DNA from: Collinsella sp.
GTDB lineage: Bacteria; Actinomycetota; Coriobacteriia; Coriobacteriales; Coriobacteriaceae
Direction of reading: 5' to 3'
Assembly (NCBI GenBank): GCA_018380195.1
Contig: JAGZUC010000001.1
Coordinates: forward strand, 89,674-153,673
DNA length: 64,000 bases
In this document: in pieces, positions 19,243 through 28,446 of the stretch
How the letters are laid out: each line of letters starts with the position of its first letter
Numbering within the stretch: position 1 is the stretch's first letter
The notes under the pieces: model-generated
The model's database searches: none
What the model saw: the letters and a program-made list of their open reading frames with translations, nothing else
Told to the model about the DNA's origin: nothing
Position numbers and translations under genes: made by a program

Positions 19243-20370
19243 TTAACGTACGATGGTGGTGTCGGAAGTTAACGGAGCCTTTCCCAGCACCAGGATGTTC
19301 TCGGGCGTGCCGCGAAGCTCGGTGTTGGTGGGAACCACGTTGTTCTTGTCCAGAATGGCATTCTCGACACGGGCGCCGCTCTTGATGATGCAGCTCTGGT
19401 TGATGATCGAGTTGGTCACCGAGGCGCCTTCCTCGACCACGACGCCGCGAGACAGGATCGAGTTGCGCACAGTGCCCTTGATGATGCAGCCGGCCGAGAT
19501 GATCGAGTTGCATGCGTGGCTGCCGGTCGCGTAGCGCGAAGGCGGCACGTCGTGAGCCTTGGTCAGGATTGGGCGCTCGGGATCAAAGAGCTGGTCGGCC
19601 ACGGTCTGGTCGAGCAGGTCCATGCTGCGGCGATACAGCGACTTCTCGCTGAACACGCCCACGACCTCGCCCTTGTACTCGTAGCTGCACACGTCGATGT
19701 TGCCAAAGTCGCCCTGGAGTGCCTCGAGCAGGTCCAGATAGTCGGCGGCCTGGTAGTGGTCGATGATCTCGAGCAGCGTCTCGCGGTTGACGATGCAGCA
19801 GTCCATAGAGGCGTTGTCGCCGTACACGACGCCGGCGCTCACGCCCGTCAGGCGGCCGTTCTCGTTAATCTCGAGCTTGGTCTCGTCATCGACGTTGCGC
19901 GTGGCCTTGCAGTACACCACGGTCATCTGGGCACCGGAGTTCTCGTGCGCGTCAATGATGGTGTTGAGGTCCATGTTAAAGATGATGTTGGTGCCCATCA
20001 TCACGACATAGGGCTTGTCCGAGCGCTGGAACAGCGTCTTGTTTGAGATGATGTCGCGCAGCAGGAAGCGCATGCCGCCCTTGGTGGTGCCATACGCGTT
20101 GCCGGGCACCATGAACAGGCCGCCCTTCTTGCGGTCCAGGCCCCAGTCCTTGCCCGAACCAACGTGGTCGATCAGCGAGCGGTAGTTGCCCGGCATGACG
20201 ACGCCGACGGTCTTAATGCCGGCATTCATCATGTTGGACAGCGGGAAGTCGATCAGGCGGTAGCGGCCCAAAAACGGAACGGACGCGATGGGGCGGTCCT
20301 TGAGCAGCACGCTGCCGTAGGTCGAAGAGTAGTTAGCGGTGATATAACCGATGGCCTTGCGATTGATCAT
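19243..20370 (-). CDS. glgD: GlgD, regulatory subunit of ADP-glucose pyrophosphorylase
   Basis: A 375-aa paralogue of GlgC: a nucleotidyltransferase-like N-domain (INRKAIGYITANYSSTYGSV, lacking the GGxGxRL loop needed for catalysis) and a left-handed beta-helix C-domain with hexapeptide repeats (IISAGCIIKGTVRNSILSRG). In Firmicutes GlgD forms a hetero-oligomer with GlgC and raises its activity; the missing loop fits that role. The ATG at 20370 follows GGGGGA at good spacing and lies four bases after the glgC stop. A longer frame enters glgC and is rejected. Confidence 0.92.
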   Translation of the reverse strand: MINRKAIGYITANYSSTYGSVLLKDRPIASVPFLGRYRLIDFPLSNMMNAGIKTVGVVMPGNYRSLIDHVGSGKDWGLDRKKGGLFMVPGNAYGTTKGGMRFLLRDIISNKTLFQRSDKPYVVMMGTNIIFNMDLNTIIDAHENSGAQMTVVYCKATRNVDDETKLEINENGRLTGVSAGVVYGDNASMDCCIVNRETLLEIIDHYQAADYLDLLEALQGDFGNIDVCSYEYKGEVVGVFSEKSLYRRSMDLLDQTVADQLFDPERPILTKAHDVPPSRYATGSHACNSIISAGCIIKGTVRNSILSRGVVVEEGASVTNSIINQSCIIKSGARVENAILDKNNVVPTNTELRGTPENILVLGKAPLTSDTTIVR

Positions 20371-20374
20371 CGGA

Positions 20375-21523
20375 TCATTCCCCCTTTCCGATAACGACGT
20401 CATTTCCAACGACGGCCGTATCCTTGGTGGTATCGACAGAGCCGAGCTTCACGCCCTCTTCGACCGTGGAGTTCTCGCCCAAAATAGCGCGGCAGATGTG
20501 CGCGCCGCTCTTAACGTGCGCACCCGGCAGCAGCACGGAGTCCTCGACCACGGCGCGCTCCTCGATGATGACATCGGTCGAAAGGATCGAGTGGCGAGCG
20601 GTGCCGTAGATCTTGCAGCCGTTGGAGACCAGGCAGTCGTCCAGCCGGCCGTCCGGGCCAATGTAGTGCGGCGGACGCGTAGTGATGTTGGACATGATGG
20701 GGAAGCTCTTGTCAAACAGATCGAACTCGGGGTTGTTGCCCAGCAGGTCCATCGAGGTCTCGTGGAAGCTGGCGATGGTGCCCACGTCCTTCCAAAAGCC
20801 GTGGAACTCGTAGCTGTACAGGCGCTTGCCCTCGCCGAGCAGTTTGGGGATGATGTCCTTGCCAAAGTCGTGGCTCGAGCGCTGGTCCAGGGCGTCCGCC
20901 TCGAGCGCCTCGATCAGCACGTCGGCCGAGAAGATGTAGATGCCCATGGACGCAAGGTTCGAATCGGGCTTATCGGGCTTCTCGGTGAACTTAGTGATGC
21001 GGCCGTCCTCGGGGTCGGTGGTCAGGATGCCAAAGCGGCTGGCCTCCTCCCACGGCACGGGCATAACGCTCACCGTGAGGTCGGCGTTGTTCTCAATGTG
21101 CGTCTTGAGCATCTTGCGGTAGTCCATGCGATACAGGTGATCGCCCGAAAGAATCAGGACGTACTTGGGGTCGTTGGCCTTGATGTAGTCGAGGTTCTGC
21201 GTAATGGCGTCGGCCGTGCCCGCATACCAGGCGCCACCGGTCTGTGTCTCGTACGGCGGCAGGATCGACACGCCGCCGTCGCGGCTATCCAGATCCCACG
21301 CCTCGCCGGAGCCCACGTAGGCATGCAGCAGGTAGGGGCGATACTGCGTCAGAACGCCCACCGTGTCGATGCCCGAGTTGGAGCAGTTGGAGAGCGAAAA
21401 GTCGATAATGCGGAACTTGCCACCAAAGCTAACCGCCGGCTTAGCGATCTTTTGGGTGAGTGCCCCCAATCGGCTGCCCTGTCCTCCTGCGAGGAGCATC
21501 GCGATGCATTCTTTCTTACTCAT
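20375..21523 (-). CDS. glgC: Glucose-1-phosphate adenylyltransferase
   Basis: Makes ADP-glucose from ATP and glucose-1-phosphate, the committed step of glycogen synthesis. The 382-aa protein has the intact nucleotide loop AMLLAGGQGSRLGALT, the active-site segment YVLILSGDHLYRMDYRKML, FTEKPDKP with the glucose-1-phosphate-binding Lys, and a C-terminal beta-helix. The ATG has AGAAGGAG upstream. Tight spacing with glgD (four bases) suggests joint translation and a GlgC/GlgD complex. Confidence 0.96.
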   Translation of the reverse strand: MSKKECIAMLLAGGQGSRLGALTQKIAKPAVSFGGKFRIIDFSLSNCSNSGIDTVGVLTQYRPYLLHAYVGSGEAWDLDSRDGGVSILPPYETQTGGAWYAGTADAITQNLDYIKANDPKYVLILSGDHLYRMDYRKMLKTHIENNADLTVSVMPVPWEEASRFGILTTDPEDGRITKFTEKPDKPDSNLASMGIYIFSADVLIEALEADALDQRSSHDFGKDIIPKLLGEGKRLYSYEFHGFWKDVGTIASFHETSMDLLGNNPEFDLFDKSFPIMSNITTRPPHYIGPDGRLDDCLVSNGCKIYGTARHSILSTDVIIEERAVVEDSVLLPGAHVKSGAHICRAILGENSTVEEGVKLGSVDTTKDTAVVGNDVVIGKGE

Positions 21524-21630
21524 CGATTTCTCCTTCTGTCATCGATGTTCCTAAACCCATTAGCGACGGGCGCGGCGCTCGGTCGCGCCCGTCGAGTAAT
21601 GCCGTGCTGGCATAGGGGAGCTCGAGGCCT

Positions 21631-24057
21631 TTAAGCGTGCCAGATCTCGTCGCGGTACTCGCGAATGGTGCGGTCACTCGAGAACCAGCCGCTCGAGGCG
21701 GTGTTGAGCAGGGCCTTGCGGTTCCAGGCCTCCTGGTCGCCATAGCTGCCGGTGAGCTTTTCCCATGCATCCACATAGCTGCGGAAATCGGCCATGACCA
21801 GGTCGGGGTCGTTGTTGTTCATGAGCTCGTTGTAGATGCTCTCGAAGTTGCCCGAAAGACCCGCAAAGGTGTTGTCCTTGAGTTCGTCCATTACGCGGCC
21901 CAGACGCTCGCGATCGCCGTTGAGGGTATCCCACGCAAAGTAGCTGTTGGATGCCCAGAGCTGCTCGACCTCGGGAGCGGTCAGGCCAAAGATGGCCTCG
22001 TTCTCGCGTCCGGCCAGGTCTGCGATCTCGATGTTGGCGCCGTCGAGGGTGCCCAGCGTAATGGCGCCGTTCATCATGAGCTTCATGTTGGACGTGCCCG
22101 AGGCCTCCTTGCCGGCCGTGGAAATCTGCTCCGAGATCTCGGCGGCGGGGTAGATGAGCTGGGCGTTGCTCACGCGGAAGTTGGGGATAAAGCAGACCTT
22201 CATGACCTCGTTGACGCGGGCATCGTTGTTGATGACCTCGGCCACCGAGTTGATCAGGCGGATGGTCTCCTTGGCAAAGGTATAGCTCGAGGCAGCCTTA
22301 CCGCTAAAGATGAAGGTCGTCGGCGTCACGTGGAAGTTGGGATCGGCGATGCGACGGTTGTAGATATCCATCACCTTCATGATGTTCATGAGCTGGCGCT
22401 TGTAGGCATGGAAGCGCTTAACCTGAACATCGAAGACGGTGTTGGGGTCAATGACCAGACCGGTCTCGGCCTTAACGTAGGCGGCTAGGCGCTCCTTGTT
22501 GGCGCGCTTGGAGGCACCCACGGCCTTCAGGAACTCGGTGTCGTTCTGGAACTCCTTGAGCTTCTCCAGCTCAAAGGCGTCCTTGAGCCAGCCGTCGCCA
22601 ATGGCATCGGTGACGAGCTTGGCGTAGGTGGGGTTGGCCTCGGCGAAGAAGCGACGGTGCGAAATGCCGTTGGTCTTGTTGTTGAACTTCTCGGGCGTCA
22701 GGGCGTAGAAGTCCTTAAGCACGATGTTCTTGATGATATCGGAGTGGATCTTGGCCACGCCGTTGACGCTATGGCTGCAGATCACGGACAGGTTGGCCAT
22801 GCGAATCTCGCCGTCCCACAGAATGGCGGTCTGGCGCAGACGCTCCTGCCAGCCCTCCTGCGTGGTATCGAACGACTCGTGCCAACGACGGCTGATCTCG
22901 TCGATGATCTGGTACACGCGGGGGAGGAGCTTGGAGAACGTGCCGATGGGCCACTTCTCCAGAGCCTCGGGCAGGATGGTGTGGTTGGTGTAGCTCACGA
23001 CCTGCGTCACGATGTTCCAGGCGTCGTCCCACTCGAGCTTCTTCTCGTCGATGAGGATACGCATGAGCTCGGGGCCGCACATGGCGGGGTGGGTGTCATT
23101 GGTATGGATGGCAACAAACTGCGGCAGCAGCTCCCAGTTCTCGCCGTGCTCCTTCTCAAAGGTGTCGAGCAGGCTGTAGATGCCGGCCGAGACAAACAGG
23201 TACTCCTGCTTCAGGCGCAGCAGACGGCCGTGCTCGCCGGCGTCGTTGGGGTAGAGGATGGCGCTGATGGCCTCGGCCTCGGCGCGCTCGGCATCGGCCA
23301 GGGCATAGTCGCCGCGGTTGAAGGCCTCAAGGTCAAAGTGCTCCTCGACCGGCTCGGCAGCCCAGACGCGCAGCTTGTTGACGGTCTCGCCGGCATAGCC
23401 CACCACGGGGATGTCGTAGGGGACGGCTAGGATGTCCTGCGTGTCCACCGTGCGGTAGAACGTGCGGCCATCCTCCTCAAAGCCCTCAACATGGCCACCA
23501 AACTTGATGGTCACGGCCTTGTCCTGACGGCGGACCTCCCAGGGATAGCCGTGGGTGAGCCACTCGTCGGTGGCCTCGACCTGGCTGCCGTTGACAATCT
23601 CCTGCTTAAACAGGCCGTAGCGGTAGCGCATGCCGTTGCCGTAGCCGGCGATGCCCTCGGCTGCCATGGAATCCAGGAAGCATGCGGCAAGACGGCCCAG
23701 GCCACCGTTGCCCAGCGCCGGATCGGGCTCCTGGTTCTCGATGACGGACAGATCGAAGCCCATGTCGTCGAGCGCCTCGGCGACCATGTCGCGCACGCCA
23801 AAGTTGAGCAGGTAGTTGTCGAGCAGGCGGCCGATCAAAAACTCGATCGAGAAGTAGTACACGCGCTTTTTGCCTTCGGCGGTGGCGCGGGCGTCGCTCT
23901 TGGTGGCAACGGTGCGTGCCTTCTCGGCCACGAGCTTGGCCAGGGCGTTAAAGCGGTCGAGGTCGCTGGCGGCCTCGACGCTCTTGCCACTGATGCTCAT
24001 GACGGCATCGCGATAGAGCTCGGTAAACTCCTGCTTGTTGTCGAAGATCTTATTCAT
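21631..24057 (-). CDS. glgP: Glycogen/alpha-glucan phosphorylase
   Basis: Releases glucose-1-phosphate from the non-reducing ends of glycogen. The 808-aa GT35 enzyme is full length. Near the N-terminus are RVYYFSIEFLIGRLLDNYL and NGGLGRLAACFLDSMA. The pyridoxal-phosphate Lys lies in EASGTSNMKLMMNGA with following GTLDGANIEI. The ATG has AAAGGA upstream. It lies within the glg operon between glgB and glgC, so synthesis and breakdown enzymes are made together. Confidence 0.97.
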   Translation of the reverse strand: MNKIFDNKQEFTELYRDAVMSISGKSVEAASDLDRFNALAKLVAEKARTVATKSDARATAEGKKRVYYFSIEFLIGRLLDNYLLNFGVRDMVAEALDDMGFDLSVIENQEPDPALGNGGLGRLAACFLDSMAAEGIAGYGNGMRYRYGLFKQEIVNGSQVEATDEWLTHGYPWEVRRQDKAVTIKFGGHVEGFEEDGRTFYRTVDTQDILAVPYDIPVVGYAGETVNKLRVWAAEPVEEHFDLEAFNRGDYALADAERAEAEAISAILYPNDAGEHGRLLRLKQEYLFVSAGIYSLLDTFEKEHGENWELLPQFVAIHTNDTHPAMCGPELMRILIDEKKLEWDDAWNIVTQVVSYTNHTILPEALEKWPIGTFSKLLPRVYQIIDEISRRWHESFDTTQEGWQERLRQTAILWDGEIRMANLSVICSHSVNGVAKIHSDIIKNIVLKDFYALTPEKFNNKTNGISHRRFFAEANPTYAKLVTDAIGDGWLKDAFELEKLKEFQNDTEFLKAVGASKRANKERLAAYVKAETGLVIDPNTVFDVQVKRFHAYKRQLMNIMKVMDIYNRRIADPNFHVTPTTFIFSGKAASSYTFAKETIRLINSVAEVINNDARVNEVMKVCFIPNFRVSNAQLIYPAAEISEQISTAGKEASGTSNMKLMMNGAITLGTLDGANIEIADLAGRENEAIFGLTAPEVEQLWASNSYFAWDTLNGDRERLGRVMDELKDNTFAGLSGNFESIYNELMNNNDPDLVMADFRSYVDAWEKLTGSYGDQEAWNRKALLNTASSGWFSSDRTIREYRDEIWHA

Positions 24058-24151
24058 ACGTTCCTTTCCCCCGGGGATGTTTCTCCCGGAACGGTTATGT
24101 CTTGTATCCTACGCCCCGTCGGGGCGGGTAATTACAGCTGTAACGGTTTTG

Positions 24152-26431
24152 TTACGCATCCTTGGCAGACGGCTTAACAGAAGCAGACTTGGCCTTGGTA
24201 GTGGCCTTTTTGGCAGCCGGCTTCTTGGTCGCGGTAGCCTTAGCAGCGGACTTTGCGGCGGTCTTGGCCTTGGCAGCGGGCTTGGCAGCCTTCGCCTTGG
24301 CCGGAACCTTCTTAGCAGCTGCGGTCTTGGGCTTTACCGAGGACGTACGCTTATGCGTCGCCTTCTTGGGCTCCTCAACCACCGGCGGCTTGTAGCTGCT
24401 GGGACCGCGGCGCTTAAGCACCACGCCAGCCAGGCCGGGCACCTTAATCTCGATAGAGTCCATCTGCCCGTTCCAGGGATAGGGCTCGCTCGAGCAGGTA
24501 TAGGGCTCCTCGCCGGCATAACCGCTGCCGCCAAACTCGGGACGGTCGGAGTCGAAGATGACCTCCCAGTCACCCTCGCGCGGCACGCCCACGCGGAAGC
24601 TTTCGTAGCTCGCCGGGTCAAAGTTGATCAGGATCACCAGGTCGTCATCGACGTCCTCGCCCTGGCGCACAAAGCTCACGATGGACTGCTTAGAGTTGTC
24701 CGCATCGATCCAGGTAAAGCCGTCATCGGTGTAGCCGCGCTCGTACAGGGCGGGCTCGGCGGTGTACAGGTGATTGAGCGCCTTGATAAACGCCTGATGA
24801 TGACGGTGAGTCTCATACTCCTCGGTCAGGAACCACTGGATGGACTCGTAGTAGCGCCACTCAATAAACTGGCCGATCTCGTTGCCCATAAAGTTGAGCT
24901 TGGCACCGGGGTGCGTCATCTGGTAGAAGGCCAGCGTGCGCAGGCCGGCAAACTGGCGCCACCAGTCGCCCGGCATGCGGCCGATGAGCGAGCACTTGCC
25001 GTGCACGACCTCGTCGTGGCTCAACGGGCAAATGAAGTTCTCGGTAAAGGCGTACATGATGGAGAACGTGAGCAGCCCGTGGTTGCCGGGGCGCCACGGA
25101 AAATCGGTCTGCATGTAGTGCAGGGTGTCGTTCATCCAGCCCATGTCCCACTTGTAGTGGAAGCCCAGGCCGCCGTCCTGAGGCGGATAGGTCACGAGCG
25201 GCCAGGCGGTGGACTCCTCGGCCATCATCATCACGTCGGGGTAGTGCGCCTCTACAGCGCAGTTGACCTGACGGATAAACGCGCTGGCGTCCAGGTCCTC
25301 CTCGGTGCCGTATTTGTTGAACTTCTTTTGGCCGGGATCGTCGATGCCAAAGTTGAGATACAGCATGCTGGACACGCCGTCCATGCGAATGCCGTCCACG
25401 TGGAAGTTCTCGAGCCAGTACAGCACGTTGGAGACCAGGAAGGAGCGGACCTCGCCGCGGGCGAAGTCGAACTTGTGCGTGCCCCAGTTGGGGTGAATCT
25501 CGTGCTCAAACAGCATGTGGCCGTTAAATGTTGCAAGGCCGTGGGAGTCGGCGCAAAAACCGCCGGGCACCCAGTCCATGATCACGCCGATGCCCGCCTC
25601 GTGGCACGCATCGATAAAGTGCATGAGCTGCTGCGGGTTGCCGTAGCGCGACGTGGCGGCGTAGTAGCCGGTCGTCTGGTAGCCCCAGGAGCCGTCGAAG
25701 GGGTGCTCCATGAGCGGCATGACCTCGATATGCGTATAGCCCATGTCGCGCACGTAGTCCACGAGCTCCACCGACAGGTCGTCGTAGGTGTAGAACTCGC
25801 CGCGCTGCGCGGGGAAGGGGTCCATGGGTCCGGGGTAGTTGCCGTACTCGTCCGGCTCGCCTTGCGGCGCGTCGCCGTGGCGCTTCCACGAGCCAATATG
25901 CACCTCGTAGATGTTAAGGGGCTGCGACATGTGGTTATGGCTGGCGCGGCGCTTGAGCCACGCGGCGTCGTTCCACTTATAGCCATCGAGGGTCCACAGC
26001 ACGCTGGCGGTTCCCGGAGGGCACTCGGCTTTAAAGGCGTACGGATCGGCCTTGTAGAGCTTTTCGCCCTCGTTGGTCTCGATAAGGTACTTATAGAGCT
26101 GACCCTGCTCGGCACCAGGAATAAAGCCTTCCCAAATAGCGCTCGTATGCATGGGCACCAGCGGGTTGGCTTCCTCGTCCCAGTCGTTAAATTCGCCAAT
26201 GACGTGGACGCTCTTTACGTCGGGCGCCCAAACGCAAAAGCGCCAGCCACGCGTACGGTTCTGCGTGTCGGGGTGAGCGCCCATCTTTTCCCAGCTGCGC
26301 TCCCACATTCCAATGCCAAACAGATAGACATCGTCCTTGGAGAGCTCCGGTGCGTGCGGGGCGGCTTTACGGGTAGCGGGCTTTTTGGTTGCTGGCTTTA
26401 GCTTTGTATCGCTCACGTTTGATCCCATCAT
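24152..26431 (-). CDS. glgB: 1,4-alpha-glucan branching enzyme with basic low-complexity ends
   Basis: Creates alpha-1,6 branches in glycogen. The core has an N-terminal CBM48 (~60-150) and a GH13 barrel with DWVPGGFC, nucleophile in DGIRMDGVSSML, acid in MMAEESTAW and the transition-state Asp in CPLSHDEVVHGK, then a C-terminal beta domain. Both ends are unusual: ~25 residues rich in Lys/Pro/Ala before the core, and ~85 residues after it made of Lys, Ala, Thr and Pro (KPAAKKATTKAKSASVK), like the tail of GlgA. The start is uncertain: ATGs at 26431 and 26428 and a GTG at 26416 are all possible and none has a clear ribosome binding site. First gene of the glg operon. Confidence 0.95.
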   Translation of the reverse strand: MMGSNVSDTKLKPATKKPATRKAAPHAPELSKDDVYLFGIGMWERSWEKMGAHPDTQNRTRGWRFCVWAPDVKSVHVIGEFNDWDEEANPLVPMHTSAIWEGFIPGAEQGQLYKYLIETNEGEKLYKADPYAFKAECPPGTASVLWTLDGYKWNDAAWLKRRASHNHMSQPLNIYEVHIGSWKRHGDAPQGEPDEYGNYPGPMDPFPAQRGEFYTYDDLSVELVDYVRDMGYTHIEVMPLMEHPFDGSWGYQTTGYYAATSRYGNPQQLMHFIDACHEAGIGVIMDWVPGGFCADSHGLATFNGHMLFEHEIHPNWGTHKFDFARGEVRSFLVSNVLYWLENFHVDGIRMDGVSSMLYLNFGIDDPGQKKFNKYGTEEDLDASAFIRQVNCAVEAHYPDVMMMAEESTAWPLVTYPPQDGGLGFHYKWDMGWMNDTLHYMQTDFPWRPGNHGLLTFSIMYAFTENFICPLSHDEVVHGKCSLIGRMPGDWWRQFAGLRTLAFYQMTHPGAKLNFMGNEIGQFIEWRYYESIQWFLTEEYETHRHHQAFIKALNHLYTAEPALYERGYTDDGFTWIDADNSKQSIVSFVRQGEDVDDDLVILINFDPASYESFRVGVPREGDWEVIFDSDRPEFGGSGYAGEEPYTCSSEPYPWNGQMDSIEIKVPGLAGVVLKRRGPSSYKPPVVEEPKKATHKRTSSVKPKTAAAKKVPAKAKAAKPAAKAKTAAKSAAKATATKKPAAKKATTKAKSASVKPSAKDA

Positions 26432-26652
26432 GACGCGGCAGCGTGTTGCCTTGGTGACTAGATGCGAAAGGTCCAAGGCTGCACGAATCGAAGGGACGGC
26501 GATAGTTCTATGATTCGTTCCACCTCGCGTGCTCGGTGGAACTTTCGGCAGAAACTACGATAACACCTGTACGTTAGTTTTATGGACGAAAGTGGATTTG
26601 CGGACGCGTTTAATCGGTAAGCGCCATGTTTATACCACTGGCAGAATTGCCG

Positions 26653-26740
26653 TGGTAAAACTCTTGACAGTTTTACCAATTAGGGTTTCAAAACTGTTAG
26701 GCTGACGTTTGGTAAAACGTTTTTAGCAGGTTATTTACCA
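26653..26740. promoter_or_regulatory. Cluster of TGGTAAAAC / GTTTTACCA elements before glgB and the HAD gene
   Basis: TGGTAAAAC (26653-26661) and GTTTTACCA (26670-26678) form a perfect 9-bp inverted repeat with an 8-base spacer. A further TGGTAAAAC lies at 26710-26718, inside TAAAACGTTTTTA with a central CG, and TTTACCA at 26734-26740. The same word occurs before the GH13-GH77 gene. The site lies between divergent glgB and the HAD phosphatase gene, about 220-310 bases upstream of glgB and within 110 bases of the HAD start. It looks like an operator of a shared sugar-responsive regulator, perhaps LacI type. Confidence 0.5.
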
Positions 26741-26762
26741 TTTGACATCGAAAGGCTCGTTT

Positions 26763-27452
26763 ATGAACCACATCGCTGCTCCAAGTGTTGCTTTTATTTT
26801 CGATTGCGACGGAACACTGGTTAATAGCTCCCCCGTCTGGGGCCATGCGCAGACCGAGTTATTGCGCCGTCATGGCATTGATGTGACGGTCGACGATTTT
26901 GCCCAGTTTGAGCATTTGTCGCTCGAGGACGAGTGCCAGGCCTATCACGACACGTGGGGCATTGGCGCGAATGGCGAAGAGCTGTATCGCGAGCTGAGCA
27001 ATATTCTGATCGATGGTTACTCCAAGGTGCCGCCGCGCGAGGGCCTGCTTGCATTTTTGAAGCAGGCGCAGGAGGCCGGTATTGCCATGTGCGTTGCCAC
27101 GTCCACGCCGGCCGAGCTGGTTAAATCTGCGCTTGGGGGTGCTGGCCTTGATCGCTATATGGAGTTTATTACCACGACGGGCGAGGCGGGCCGCTCCAAG
27201 CAGTTCCCCGATGTGTATGAGCTGGCGCTGCGCCGCCTTGAGGAGCGCCACGGCTGCAAGTTTGAGCGCGCCTGGGTGTTTGAGGACGCCGTCTTTGGCC
27301 TAAAGAGCTCTGGCACCGCCGGCTTTAAGCGAGTGGGCATCTACGACCCGCACGGTCGCATGGAGCGCGACAAGGTTCGCGACAACTGCGATATCTTTAT
27401 CGATAGCTATGAGGACCTGGATCTGGCCCGCGTGCTTTCGTTTGAGGGCTAG
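26763..27452 (+). CDS. HAD-superfamily phosphatase/phosphomutase (beta-PGM-like)
   Basis: A 229-aa HAD hydrolase. Motif I is FIFDCDGTLVNS with the Asp nucleophile and second Asp, motif II is CVATSTP, the motif III Lys lies near AGRSKQFPD, and motif IV is VFEDAVFG. A helical C1 cap lies between motifs I and II. This architecture fits beta-phosphoglucomutase, phosphoglycolate phosphatase or sugar-phosphate phosphatase; the substrate cannot be told. The ATG (MNHIAAPSV) has AAAGG upstream; a longer frame has no site. It is divergent from glgB across the operator cluster and is followed nine bases later by thiN. Confidence 0.85.
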   Translation: MNHIAAPSVAFIFDCDGTLVNSSPVWGHAQTELLRRHGIDVTVDDFAQFEHLSLEDECQAYHDTWGIGANGEELYRELSNILIDGYSKVPPREGLLAFLKQAQEAGIAMCVATSTPAELVKSALGGAGLDRYMEFITTTGEAGRSKQFPDVYELALRRLEERHGCKFERAWVFEDAVFGLKSSGTAGFKRVGIYDPHGRMERDKVRDNCDIFIDSYEDLDLARVLSFEG

Positions 27453-27461
27453 GCGAGGGCC

Positions 27462-28103
27462 GTGGCTTGCAAAGTATTAGTGGTTTGCGGCTCGCCGGTG
27501 CTGGCGAGCGTGGATCTGCTTCAGCAGCTGGCAGGGGAGTGCGACCACATCGTAGCCGTAGACCGCGGCCTGGACGCCCTGTTGGGCGCCAGCCTGAGCT
27601 GCGACGTCTACGTTGGCGACGCCGATACCGTTAGCGATGAGGGACGCGCTCTGGTCGATGCCGCTGTCGATTTTGAAGTGGAACGCCACAACCCCTACAA
27701 GGACTACACTGATCTAGCGCTAGCTCTAGGCACCATCCGCCGTCGTTGGCCGGGTGCCGAAGTGGTGGCAACCTGCGCCACCGGCGGCCGCCCCGACATG
27801 GCCCTGTCTGTGTTAGGGCTACTGGCAGGCTATGCGGACGCCCCCGTCTGGATCGAAGAAGACGAAGTGACGGCCAGAATCCTGCACGAGGACGAGACCT
27901 GGACCATCGAGGGCGCCGAGGGCAAAACCTTCTCCATCATCGCCATAGCCCCCAACACAGAGATAAGCGAACACGGCCTAGAATGGGAGCTAGATCACAG
28001 CCCCCTGGACCTGTTAGCCGACACAGGTATCTCTAATGTCGTCAGGAAAACGGCCAAGATCCAAGTCCACCAAGGAATCGCAATCGCCTATCTCTACAAG
28101 TAA
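27462..28103 (+). CDS. thiN: Thiamine pyrophosphokinase
   Basis: Transfers pyrophosphate from ATP to thiamine. The 213-aa protein has the family pattern: AVDRGLDALL, then CDVYVGDADTVS (GDxDS type), then HNPYKDYTDLALAL (KDxTD), and a C-terminal beta-sandwich that binds thiamine (~150-213). GTG start with GCGAGGG upstream, nine bases after the HAD gene stop, so the two form an operon. Confidence 0.88.
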   Translation: MACKVLVVCGSPVLASVDLLQQLAGECDHIVAVDRGLDALLGASLSCDVYVGDADTVSDEGRALVDAAVDFEVERHNPYKDYTDLALALGTIRRRWPGAEVVATCATGGRPDMALSVLGLLAGYADAPVWIEEDEVTARILHEDETWTIEGAEGKTFSIIAIAPNTEISEHGLEWELDHSPLDLLADTGISNVVRKTAKIQVHQGIAIAYLYK

Positions 28104-28141
28104 GGTGCCGCCGCGTGAGGGTTTTATCGGGACGGTGGGTT

Positions 28142-28178
28142 AATTGGCTAATTTTGCCGAAGTCAAAATTAGCCAATT
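28142..28178. repeat. Inverted repeat AATTGGCTAATTTTG after thiN
   Basis: Perfect 15-bp arms (28142-28156 and 28164-28178) with a 7-base loop, about 40 bases after the thiN stop. It may terminate thiN transcription although no T run follows. It lies at the left edge of the IS110 region. Confidence 0.7.
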
Positions 28179-28204
28179 CAGCCCCATTACAGTTTGAGTC
28201 GTCC

Positions 28205-28446
28205 GAAAGGGCGGCTCTTTTCCGTTGCACGGTTATACGATTGAGCCGTACCGGTGGTCGCTGGCCGACCGCCCCGGACGGCCGTCAGCCCCTGCCCCGT
28301 AGAGGGCCCGGGACGTGTTGCCGCCGGGGCGGGAGGGGCCGCGGGGAACGACTGATAGAGATGTGCCGGGCCCGGACCGGGCCACGGCCGGGTAATGTGG
28401 GTGTCGCTTCCGCGGCTTACGGCCGGCTCATGGGAGAGGATACACC
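28205..28446 (+). ncRNA. Candidate bridge-RNA region of the IS110 element
   Basis: The non-coding left end of IS110-group elements encodes a structured bridge RNA that guides target and donor recognition. This ~240-base segment has the right place and length and many complementary GC-rich stretches (for example CCGGGCCCGGACCGGGCC around 28366-28383). I cannot fold it fully or define the guide loops, so this is a positional inference. Confidence 0.3.
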
